64,000 nucleotides of DNA from Bombyx mori (Eukaryota; Arthropoda; Insecta; Lepidoptera; Bombycidae): contig NC_085129.1 of the NCBI RefSeq assembly GCF_030269925.1, positions 12,267,501 to 12,331,500 on the forward strand, in the 5' to 3' direction. Under the pieces are notes generated by a model, which saw only the letters and a program-made list of their open reading frames with translations, searched no databases and was not told the DNA's origin. Of the stretch, positions 1-8,615 are shown one piece after another. Every line of letters starts with the position of its first letter. Position 1 is the first letter of the stretch. Made by a program: the position numbers and the translations under genes.

Positions 1-1500
1 ATTTATAATATAAAGCACAAAGCTTCTTTTTAACGTAATCCTTTTTTATAGACGTCCACCTAGATCTGACCGTGTTGAGTATGTGATTCATTTACATTTC
101 CATCCGAAACTATTAAAGAGAACAGTTCTTAAATCGTAGTTTTTAATTTAAATAACTATAGAAATCTTATACCTTTAAACGAGCAATTCTTGTATATTAA
201 TATATATAAGCAATAAAAAAAAAGTATATCATCTGAATCTCGGAAACGGCTCCAACCATTTTCATAAAATTTAGTATACAGGGGATTTCGGGGGCGATAA
301 ATCGATCTAGCTACGATTTATTTTCAGAAAATGTAGTTTTATTCGTGTTTTCAATAATCAACTCTTCCCGACATCTATTGGCGAATAATAATACTATTTT
401 TCTTAATTGAGGGCAACTAACCGCTTTAAAGAAACAACAAGATGGCGTTATCAAAAAAAAAACCCAACAAAGCTCGGTCATCATCTAGTTATAATATAAT
501 CAGCCGTCTCTGTGTGACCACGAAAACTGCAAGGCGTAATAAACGCGAGATATAAGCCATAGAAGTAGATACGAGATGTATACGATTTATGAAAACCGAA
601 GGTAATACTAGACGTAAGATTTCGAAGCGAATTCGACCTGATCGATTTTCGAAGGAGACGACCGTCGAAAGCCATTACTCGACCACGGCATGTACAAAAG
701 AAACAGAAAGAAAAAAAGAACAAATTACAAATTAAAACGCGTTCCGTGGCGAATCACAGCCTTCTTTCGAGTGTGGGAACTGAATCGGTCTCGTCATCGT
801 CATCAGGGGGCCTTTATTCCGAATGTGGGCCACTTGGCGACAGATGGAACACAAAGATTTTGATATATGCCTCACGATCATGAGATGTATATACTCGTAT
901 AAATACTTGGCACACAAAAGTAGCTATTCTGAAAATTTTATTAGTTAATTAATACGGTGATACAAGAATCCAAGAATTGTTTTAGTTCTCATTTTATTAT
1001 TTGTTAACGCTAGCAAATGATTTCCTTGTAGCTGTTGTAGGGTCTGTAATTATTCCCTTTCAGAGTACAGATCCCTGGTAGCGATCAGTATCTTTGAGAA
1101 AGGTATTTGGTATACGGATTCTGTGTATTATTGTTTGTTGTTGTAACACAACAAAATACCTTGCTTTAATTTAATTTTGTACTAAACTAGTAAAAGGTTT
1201 ACAAGTTAGTAACATTTTATATTCATTGCTAAACGAGCTTTTAATCATGAGCACTCGTGAGTAAACTTCTTATTTCATAACTGATCCTTTTTGGCCATCA
1301 AGCACTAAATGCATTTTAGCGATTGAGTAGAACAAACGTTATCTATTGTCGATCTAATGTTTCTGGGTGGGCAAAACTACATTACCATTAATTTATTACA
1401 GACTCTGATCTTTTTATATTCCTAATCTAGAAGAAAACGAATCTTTGGCATTTACCAATACTGCGATTTTCGATATTAACTAGGTATTACGCGTTATTTT
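1..1500. other. non-coding AT-rich DNA, no gene recognised
   Basis: Short open frames on the minus strand near 481-917 have no recognisable domain, and I saw no convincing splice structure around them. I see no repeat family shared with the rest of the window here. It could be intergenic or intronic sequence of a gene outside the window. Confidence 0.5.
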
Positions 1501-1740
1501 ACTGGTGGTAGGACCACTTGTGAGTCCGCGCGGGTAGGTACCACCGCCCTGCCTATTTCTGCCGTGAAGCAGTAATGCCTTTCGGTTTGAACGGTGGGGC
1601 AGCCGTTGTAACTATACTGAGACTTTAGAACTTATATATCTCAAGGTGGGTGGCGCATTTACGTTGTAGATGTCCATGGGCTCCAGTAACCACTTAACAC
1701 CAGGTGGGCTGTGAGCTCGTCCACCCATCTAAGAAAAAAA
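1501..1740 (+). mobile_element. Bm1-like SINE, 5'-truncated
   Basis: It carries the SINE body shared by more than 20 copies in the window, from the actggtggtagga motif through the ctccagtaaccacttaacac motif to an A-rich end. The tRNA-derived head is missing, as in most copies here. Confidence 0.9.
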
Positions 1741-1777
1741 ATAACGATAATAAATAAAAGGTGAACTCAATGTTCTT

Positions 1778-1930
1778 CGTAATGGTGAAAATAAAAATAC
1801 ATATTATGTAAGCTTCTGTTACGATCTGATTTTATAATAGTTTTAAGAATATTTTATCGCCTCCCCGGTCTGGTGATCCTGACAGAATAACTTATCTGTA
1901 TTATTGTGTAGTCTATATTTGGTGATTCAT
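1778..1930 (+). repeat. unclassified ~150-bp repeat, copy 1
   Basis: The block starting cgtaatggtgaaaataaaaa and ending near ggtgattcat recurs at 13653-13800 with small indels and substitutions. I see no terminal inverted repeats and no coding potential. Copy 1 is directly followed by a 3' SINE fragment and copy 2 is not. Confidence 0.7.
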
Positions 1931-1943
1931 ATTTTTTGAGACC

Positions 1944-2056
1944 ACCTTGAGATGGTGGGTGGCGCGTCTACGTTGTAGATGTCTATGGGCTCCAGTAACC
2001 ACTTAACACCAGGTGGGCTGTGAGCTCGTCCACCCATCTAAGCAATAAAAAAAAAA
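1944..2056 (+). mobile_element. Bm1-like SINE, 3' fragment
   Basis: Only the 3' half of the SINE body is present (ccttgagatggtgggtggcg to aagcaataaaa plus an A-run), a strongly 5'-truncated insertion. Confidence 0.85.
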
Positions 2057-3134
2057 GTAATTTAGTTTTTATAAAAGTCCCGAAATAAACATCGAACAAA
2101 CCTAACAAGTGTTATAGCGCCAGGCCCTGGCGTTTGAGAAGTAAATTGGCTTCGTCATAGACATCACAGCGCTTTGTTTCAAATGTAGGCCGCCGTGGAG
2201 CAGGTGTAGTCTCGACTTTGTAATGTGCACCGCGGCTTAGGTGCCTCATTTAAAAGGGAGAGCATTAAAAGTTTACGAAGCCACTTTTATTTTCGAGCTT
2301 GTGTGGGAAACGTCGGGCAGGTTAATGAGGTTGACTCGTTTTTTAGGTAAATAAGTTAAAGTCCACTGCGGGATAATTGGAGGATTTTACAAAACATAAT
2401 ATACGTACTAATGTAAGGGTGTTTTAAAATGAAAAATGAGTTCATGATTTTCTAGGATATTATGAAGGTTTTGAGTAACACGATTACGACAACTTTTACG
2501 AATTAATCTCGCATTTTCCATTCCGCCATTTTCATATTAAAATATCCGATGCTTCGACTGCTTTACGAAATTAATATTTTAATTTGTTAATGTACAAGTC
2601 AAAAAGATTTTTTTATTAAGTTGTGCTACAATCTGAATGCGATTTTGACGGCTCAAAAGCTTTTAGAGTTGATTTACCTTATGTTTTATAAATACACAGT
2701 CCGCAAAAATGGTTTCCAACGATAATGGAAGCGAGTTGTAACGTACGTCATTAATAATACTTAAACATTATTCATACTCGTAACATAGTCTTTTTATTGG
2801 TATGCAAATATGTTTTAGGTGAAAAGAAGAAAAAAAATGCACTCTTATATTTGCTAAAATCGGAAGAGATCAGGACCTTCTTGATATTAGGCAGTGGAGC
2901 CCATTAAAAATGGACCAGCATTCATCAAGGTGAAAAATTTGTAAGGCTGTTCTATCCGTTAAATCCCAACGCATATTTGATTCACGTTAGAAATAGGCAG
3001 GACTGTGGTACATGTCCGATCTTACAAGTTTCCCCCTTTTTTAACCTGCCACCTTTTTAAGCAGTATTTGGGATATTAATTTGTGGTTCGGATTTTAGAG
3101 TTCGGTAGGAAACTAGATAAGCAGAATTACGATA
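2057..3134. other. non-coding DNA, nothing recognised
   Basis: AT-rich, with no open frame showing a recognisable domain and no repeat shared with other parts of the window. Confidence 0.5.
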
Positions 3135-3770
3135 TCTATATATTAATACGTGAAGCAAAAATTTTGTACCCCTTTTTAGGAAAATTGTGCGGATGGAGGA
3201 GTATGATATTTCTCACACTTCTAGAGAATATTGAGAAGGAGTGCAGAATGCATTTTTTTTTAATTATGCATTAATAATACATTAAATCAATAAAAAAATA
3301 TTACACACACAACCATGTATTTGAGACACATACAGATACTCTTTCTTTACTGTCAAACTTTTGTTATTGCTTAAAGTCTGTGGTCAAATTGAGAACAGGT
3401 TAATATTGTTTATCTATACTAATATATAAGTCTACAGTGGTTTTTAAGGATGTTCCGTTATAACTACTGAACCATGCATCCGATTGACTTGAAACTTGGT
3501 ATCCATGTAGAAAATAAATGTACATAATGAATAGGCTAATATTTATATGAGTGTTGGACTCCCTAATGACAATAAATAATAATGTTAATTTTAAATGCCC
3601 AGCGAAGCGGGCGAGTACGGCTAGACTTTAATATTATTTGTCTTCAGGGTAGTCTTGGCGAAATCTGTGATTATAGAGGTATAATATTCTTTGACAATAT
3701 AACCATAATAATGTTCAAACTCTAATATCAATTAATTATTGTCGAATTTCGACTACTGCGGGACCACTAG
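3135..3770 (+). mobile_element. Helitron-like element, family H-A, interrupted
   Basis: It starts TCTATATATTAATACGTGAA and ends in gcgggaccaCTAG. A subterminal hairpin (gtcgaatttcgac) lies just before the end. TC at one end, CTAG at the other and a hairpin about 10 bp upstream fit the Helitron plan. No Rep/helicase is encoded, so the copy is non-autonomous. Host sequence is split by another Helitron at 3413-3624. Related copies lie at 27662-28080, 39484-40930, 50773-51041, 54591-55006 and 59388-59801. Confidence 0.75.
3413..3624 (+). mobile_element. Helitron-like element, family H-B, nested
   Basis: It begins TCTATACTAATATATAAGTC and ends gagtacggCTAG. A GC-rich hairpin (gcccagcgaagcgggc) lies just upstream of the end. 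The H-A sequence continues on both sides when compared with the copy at 54591-55006, so this copy inserted into H-A after that element arrived. Confidence 0.75.
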
Positions 3771-3884
3771 TATTTATAATTATTTAAAGGCGTTTAAGAT
3801 ATATAACGGAGTAAGGGCAGCGTTCTCTGAATATAACCGACAATTGCCAATCGGTATGGTGTTGGTAAGGTATATTATAAGCCT

Positions 3885-4649
3885 GTTTCTATAGTTACCA
3901 CCGTCTCGCCTATTACTGTCGTTAAGTATTCATTCGTTCTCGCGTAAGGGTGATAGAGCCTTCGCCTATAATGTAAATGACACTTCAGCCTGAAACACAT
4001 CAGCCCCTGGGGGTTGATTGCTTCCCGCTTCCGTAGGTTTAACCCGCGATTCCCTACAAGTAACCCCTGGGTGGTGCAAAACGGGAGCCGAATACATAAT
4101 CGGTGGTAGGACTTGTCCGACTGGCTGGCGACCACCCTCCAACTAGAGTCCGCCGCCAAATAGCCTAGCTGTGTTCCGGCGTGTGGGTTGGAGAGCCAGT
4201 GTTATTCCTACCCTTTCCTCTTCCTTGTTGGGGGTGAATCTTGGCGATACCTGGAACATGCGGAGCAGACGTGCGTGTGAGCTCGCGGGACGTGATTGTT
4301 TGACGGGGGTATAGGGAGACCCAGTGAAACGGTGTTCGCCGCCGCCCGCCGGTCAGTTGGGGACCTGAACCCGGGTGTCACTACTAAACTCCGCCCCGGG
4401 AAGCTGTCCCGCCAACCGGTGTAAAATCCTGTCGTGCGGTCGTCGTGCCGGAGTCGGAGACCGGAGTGGATCCCGGCGATCGCACGCAGGGTGGACTGGG
4501 GGCCCTTCCATGCCCTGCGTCAGTCGCTCACGCAACCCGTGGTCGAGCACGTACTGTGCTCCGCGCTTTATTCAGGTATTGTCACGATTTCGCCTCGAAC
4601 ATCCTACCCCGCCCAATCCCACTCTCCAAATAAAAAAATATATTAAAAA
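3885..4649 (+). other. LINE-A leader region without a recognisable ORF1
   Basis: About 760 bp of GC-rich sequence precede the LINE-A ORF. Short overlapping open frames are present on both strands, but no zinc knuckle, RRM or coiled coil is evident. It ends in an A/T-rich run immediately before the ATG at 4650. It is either a true 5' UTR or a decayed ORF1. Confidence 0.5.
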
Positions 4650-7610
4650 ATGAAAGTTCGAAAAAGGAAAAGGGTTTTGTCGGCGACTCCCCATTCCACA
4701 TTTAATGTGGATTTCAGCAATGTAAGGGGTCTACATAGCAACCTCGACGCCGTACACCACCATCTTGAGACGGCGCAGCCTGCCCTTCTTTTTCTGACGG
4801 AGACGCAGATATCTGCTCCGGATGATACTTCGTACCTTGAATACCCCGGCTACGTATTGGAGCACAACTTCCTGCGTAAAGCCGGGGTGTGTGTATTCGT
4901 CCGGGCTGATGTCTGTTGTCGCCGTCTACGAAGCCTCGAACAACGGGACCTGTCCCTCTTGTGGCTGCGCGTAGATCACGGGGGCTGTACCCGAGTCTAC
5001 GCGTGCCTGTACAGGTCCCACAGCAGTGATGCAGGTTCAGCTCTGATAGAGCATGTGCAAGAGGGGACTAACCGCGTGCTTGAGCAGTACCCATCTGCGG
5101 AGGTGGTGGTTCTTGGAGACTTTAACGCTCATCACCAAGAGTGGTTGGGGTCCAGAACCACTGACCTCCCGGGTCGGACTGCCTACGATTTCGCCTTGGC
5201 CTACGGCCTCTCCCAGCTGGTGACACAGCCCACCCGTGTCCCAGATATTGAGGGGCACGAGCCTTCTCTGTTGGACCTTCTGCTGACCACCGATCCAGCC
5301 GGATACAGTGTGGTGGTCGACGCTCCACTTGGATCGTCTGATCACTGCCTTATCCGTGCTGCCACACCACTCTCTCGTCCTAGTCGTCGAACGACGACCA
5401 GGTATCGAAGAGTTTGGCAGTATTTGTCAGCAGATTGGGATGGATTGCGTGAGTTTTACGCATCCTACCCATGGGGGCGGTTCTGCTTTTCCTCTGCTGA
5501 TCCTGACGTCTGTGCGGACCGTCTTAAAGACGTGGTGCTCCAGGGGATGGAATTGTTTATTCCCTCCTCTGAAGTGCCCGTTGGGGGTCGCAGCAGACCC
5601 TGGTATAACAATGCCAGCAGGGATGCTGCACACCTCAAGCGGTCCGCATACGTTGCATGGGATGATGCTAGGAGACGTCGGGATCCTAACATCTCAGAGG
5701 AAAGGCGGAAATATAACGCCGCTTCCAGGTCCTACAAGAAGGTTATTGCCAGGGCGAAATCGGAGCACGTTGCTAGAATTGGCGAGCGACTGAAGAGCTA
5801 TCCCTCTGGGAGCCGTGCTTTTTGGTCGCTCGCCAAAGCTGCAGAAGGTAACTTTTGCAGGTCTAGTCTCCCACCACTACGCAAGTCCGATGACAGTCTG
5901 GCCCATAGTGCGAAAGAGAAGGCTGACCTTCTGGTCAAACTCTTCGCCTCGAACTCGACTGTGGACGACGGGGGTGCCACACCACCGAACATCCTCCGGT
6001 GTGATAGTTCCCTGCCGGAGATCTGCTTTACACAGTGTGCAGTCAGGCGGGAACTCCGACTCCTGGACGTCCATAAGTCGAGCGGGCCAGACGGCATCCC
6101 TGCAGTGGTTCTGAAAACGTGCGCCCCTGAGCTGACGCCTGCGCTAACGCGTTTGTATCGCCTCTCTTATTGCGCTAACAGGGTTCCGTCTTCATGGAAG
6201 ACTGCCCACGTCCACCCTATCCCCAAGAAGGGTGACCGGTCGGACCCATCGAGCTACAGGCCTATCGCGATAACTTCCTTGCTTTCCAAGGTGATGGAGC
6301 GAATAATTAATATACAACTCCTGAAGTATCTGGAGGATCGCCAGCTGATCAGTGACCGACAGTACGGTTTCCGTCACGGTCGCTCAGCTGGCGATCTTCT
6401 TGTATACCTTACTCACAGGTGGGCTGAAGCCTTGGAGAGCAAGGGCGAGGCTCTTGCTGTGAGCCTTGATATTGCGAAGGCCTTCGACAGGGTCTGGCAT
6501 AGGGCACTTCTGTCGAAGCTACCATCTTACGGAATCCCCGAGGGTCTCTGCAAGTGGATCGCTAGCTTTTTGGATGGGCGGAGCATCACGGTCGTTGTAG
6601 ACGGTGACTGTTCTGATACCATGACCATTAACGCTGGCGTTCCACAAGGTTCGGTGCTCTCCCCCACGCTTTTCATCCTGTATATCAATGACATGCTGTC
6701 TATTGATGGCATGCATTGCTATGCGGATGACGGCACGGGGGATGCGCGATATATCGGCCATCAGAGTCTCTCTCGGAGCTTGGTGCAAGAGAGACGATCA
6801 AAACTTGTGTCTGAAGTGGAGAACTCTCTGGGGCGAGTCTCCAAATGGGGTGAATTGAACTTGGTTCAATTCAACCCGTTAAAGACACAAGTTTGCGCGT
6901 TCACTGCGAAGAAGGACCCCTTTGTCATGGCGCCGCAATTCCAAGGAGTATCCCTGCAACCTTCCGAGAGTATTGGGATACTTGGGGTCGACATTTCGAG
7001 CGATGTCCAGTTTCGGAGTCATTTGGAAGGCAAAGCCAAGTTGGCGTCCAAAATGCTGGGAGTCCTCAACAGAGCGAAGCGGTACTTCACGCCTGGACAA
7101 AGGCTTTTGCTTTATAAAGCACAAGTCCGGCCTCGCGTGGAGTACTGCTCCCATCTCTGGGCCGGGGCTCCCAAATACCAGCTTCTTCCATTTGACTCCA
7201 TACAGAGGAGGGCCGTTCGGATTGTCGATAATCCCGGTCTCACGGATCGTTTGGAACCTCTGGGTCTGCGGAGGGACTTCGGTTCCCTCTGTATTTTGTA
7301 CCGTATGTTCCATGGGGAGTGCTCTGAGGAATTGTTCGAGATGATACCGGCATCTCGTTTTTACCATCGCACCGCCCGCCACCGGAGTAGAGTTCATCCA
7401 TACTACCTGGAGCCACTGCGGTCATCCACAGTGCGTTTCCAGAGGTCTTTTTTGCCACGTACCATCCGGCTATGGAATGAGCTCCCCTCCACGGTGTTTC
7501 CCGAGCGCTATGACATGTCCTTCTTCAAACGAGGCTTGTGGAGAGTATTAAGCGGTAGGCAGCGGCTTGGCTCTGCCCCTGGCATTGCTGAAGTCCATGG
7601 GCGACGGTAA
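4650..7610 (+). CDS. LINE-A endonuclease/reverse transcriptase polyprotein
   Basis: This 986-residue ORF is intact. The N-terminal ~240 residues form an APE-type endonuclease: a LTETQ motif near residue 50, GDFNAHHQEW near 155 and SSDHCLI near 230, which supply the catalytic Glu, Asp/Asn and Asp-His. The reverse transcriptase follows, with DIAKAFDRVWH near 605, GVPQGSVLSPTLF near 655 and the catalytic CYADD near 690. A C-terminal RT-associated region runs to about residue 970. The enzyme would nick chromosomal DNA and reverse-transcribe the element RNA at the nick. The lack of stops or frameshifts suggests recent activity. The short K/R-rich N-terminus makes the first ATG plausible but unproven. 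Confidence 0.93.
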   Translation: MKVRKRKRVLSATPHSTFNVDFSNVRGLHSNLDAVHHHLETAQPALLFLTETQISAPDDTSYLEYPGYVLEHNFLRKAGVCVFVRADVCCRRLRSLEQRDLSLLWLRVDHGGCTRVYACLYRSHSSDAGSALIEHVQEGTNRVLEQYPSAEVVVLGDFNAHHQEWLGSRTTDLPGRTAYDFALAYGLSQLVTQPTRVPDIEGHEPSLLDLLLTTDPAGYSVVVDAPLGSSDHCLIRAATPLSRPSRRTTTRYRRVWQYLSADWDGLREFYASYPWGRFCFSSADPDVCADRLKDVVLQGMELFIPSSEVPVGGRSRPWYNNASRDAAHLKRSAYVAWDDARRRRDPNISEERRKYNAASRSYKKVIARAKSEHVARIGERLKSYPSGSRAFWSLAKAAEGNFCRSSLPPLRKSDDSLAHSAKEKADLLVKLFASNSTVDDGGATPPNILRCDSSLPEICFTQCAVRRELRLLDVHKSSGPDGIPAVVLKTCAPELTPALTRLYRLSYCANRVPSSWKTAHVHPIPKKGDRSDPSSYRPIAITSLLSKVMERIINIQLLKYLEDRQLISDRQYGFRHGRSAGDLLVYLTHRWAEALESKGEALAVSLDIAKAFDRVWHRALLSKLPSYGIPEGLCKWIASFLDGRSITVVVDGDCSDTMTINAGVPQGSVLSPTLFILYINDMLSIDGMHCYADDGTGDARYIGHQSLSRSLVQERRSKLVSEVENSLGRVSKWGELNLVQFNPLKTQVCAFTAKKDPFVMAPQFQGVSLQPSESIGILGVDISSDVQFRSHLEGKAKLASKMLGVLNRAKRYFTPGQRLLLYKAQVRPRVEYCSHLWAGAPKYQLLPFDSIQRRAVRIVDNPGLTDRLEPLGLRRDFGSLCILYRMFHGECSEELFEMIPASRFYHRTARHRSRVHPYYLEPLRSSTVRFQRSFLPRTIRLWNELPSTVFPERYDMSFFKRGLWRVLSGRQRLGSAPGIAEVHGRR

Positions 7611-7674
7611 CCACTCACCATCAGGTGGGCCGTATGCTCGTCTGCCTACAAGGGCAATAAAAAAAAAAAAAAAA

Positions 7675-8050
7675 ACGTCTTAAGGTGGGCGGCTGTGTCG
7701 ACGTTCTATCTCATAGCGATAAAAAACTATGTATTTATAAAAAGATATACCTAGGAAATTGTCAGCTCTTCAGATACGATGGAAAGAGATAAGGAATTTA
7801 GGATTAAGGCTTATTAAAAAAAAAAAAAATCGTATACGCTCGTGAGCTCGGATGATAAAAATGATATTTCATTAAAAGTTACTTTTGGGATTTCAGATAG
7901 ATTAATTAGTTTTGAATTTTTTAATTTGTTATTCACTGAGACTACTTTCGAAATGTCGGCAAGTGTATATGTATATGTATGTGTACGCAGGAAACGCTAT
8001 ATTAAGACGTAATGTTTGACAAGTTCTGTACATATAACAAGTTTTGATAC
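7675..8050. other. gap between LINE-A and LINE-B
   Basis: AT-rich DNA with a short (TATG)-like run near 7970. No gene or shared repeat seen. Confidence 0.5.
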
Positions 8051-8061
8051 TTGTAATATTC
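8051..8061 (+). repeat. LINE-B target-site duplication, left copy
   Basis: TTGTAATATTC occurs here and again, identically, at 13356-13366 directly after the poly(A) tail. This fixes the element boundaries. Confidence 0.9.
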
Positions 8062-8082
8062 ATTCTCGCTCACGACTCGGTC

Positions 8083-8278
8083 GTGCGCGGACGTGCTTTC
8101 CGATCCGTGGCCCGCTTGCGAGCTGCGTCTCTGAACTCACAGTTGTGCTCGACAGTGTAGTGACCGTGAATACATCGTGCTTACAATTCAGTAGTGCGGA
8201 CGTGCCGATCCGTTGGTCGCTTGCGATTTGCGTCTCGGAGTCCATTTTTGTGCGCTAAAGTGTTGTAACCGCGAACCC
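8083..8278 (+). repeat. two-copy tandem repeat in LINE-B 5' UTR
   Basis: Two diverged copies (about 8083-8173 and 8194-8278, period ~110 bp) share gtgcgcggacgtgc, cgatccg, gcttgcga and ctgcgtctc-type blocks in the same order. Repeated 5' monomers that carry internal promoters are known from other LINEs. A promoter role here is an inference. Confidence 0.65.
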
Positions 8279-8291
8279 ACCCTTTACCAAC

Positions 8292-8601
8292 TGCCTTTTT
8301 CAAGGCAAAACCAATCGCTACGATCAGGCTTCCTGTGGCACTCACAGGCTAGCGATTTCCTAACCCTTCCCAAAACAACAGTCTTTTTCAAGACTAGACC
8401 CCCGCTCGCGATTCTGCCTGCTGTAGCACTATACAGCCCGAGCGGGTTCCTTTCCTTTTCCCCGCCGATTGCCGTTTTCACGGCATAGGCATTCCCCCCC
8501 CCTGCTCCTTGCTGTCCTGCAGCACAGGGGGGTTACAAATCCTATCCGGGGCCTCGCCTTTCGGCGAGTTCAACAAAAGTCCCGGGGCCGCCCCCCCCGG
8601 G
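8292..8601 (+). promoter_or_regulatory. array of four hairpin pairs in LINE-B 5' leader
   Basis: Four units in a row each have a perfect 6-bp hairpin with loop TTTC, then a longer stem. The small hairpins are 8292-8307 (TGCCTT/AAGGCA), 8380-8395 (AGTCTT/AAGACT), 8470-8485 (TGCCGT/ACGGCA) and 8553-8568 (CTCGCC/GGCGAG). The large stems are 8313-8320/8350-8357, 8401-8408/8439-8446, 8497-8504/8525-8532 and 8581-8587/8595-8601. Large stems 1 and 2 enclose a second stem with a GCACT loop. Stem sequences differ while pairing is kept, which argues for selection on RNA structure. The function is unknown; translation initiation, RNP recognition or a ribozyme-like role are possible. Confidence 0.7.
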
Positions 8602-8615
8602 CAAGAAGACCGAAG

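Larger units (their letters stand above)
3885..7674 (+). mobile_element. LINE-A, near full-length non-LTR retrotransposon
   Basis: A GC-richer block holds a long leader (about 3885-4649), one long ORF (4650-7610) and a short 3' UTR ending in aataaa plus a long A-run (to 7674). The 5' boundary is approximate, because I could not find a target-site duplication. The 3' end (ggcagcggcttggctctgcc to the A-run) recurs as truncated copies at 37290, 37857, 41756, 46024, 46950, 47966, 54444, 60027 and 61415. The clade is uncertain: the EN/RT organisation is CR1/jockey-like and I cannot place it further. Confidence 0.85.

Noticed and set aside
481..917. Two short minus-strand frames as genes
   Set aside because: No domain or start context, and a composition like random AT-rich DNA.
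3875..4159. 94-codon minus-strand frame in the LINE-A leader
   Set aside because: GC-rich leader DNA gives several overlapping frames on both strands and none shows a domain.
6879..7397. 172-codon minus-strand frame inside the LINE-A ORF
   Set aside because: Antisense shadow of the reverse transcriptase ORF with no domain of its own.
8469..8615. Upstream ATG for LINE-B ORF1 (adds 49 residues)
   Set aside because: This stretch is occupied by the paired hairpins of the leader and encodes no gag-like sequence, so the ATG at 8616 is preferred.
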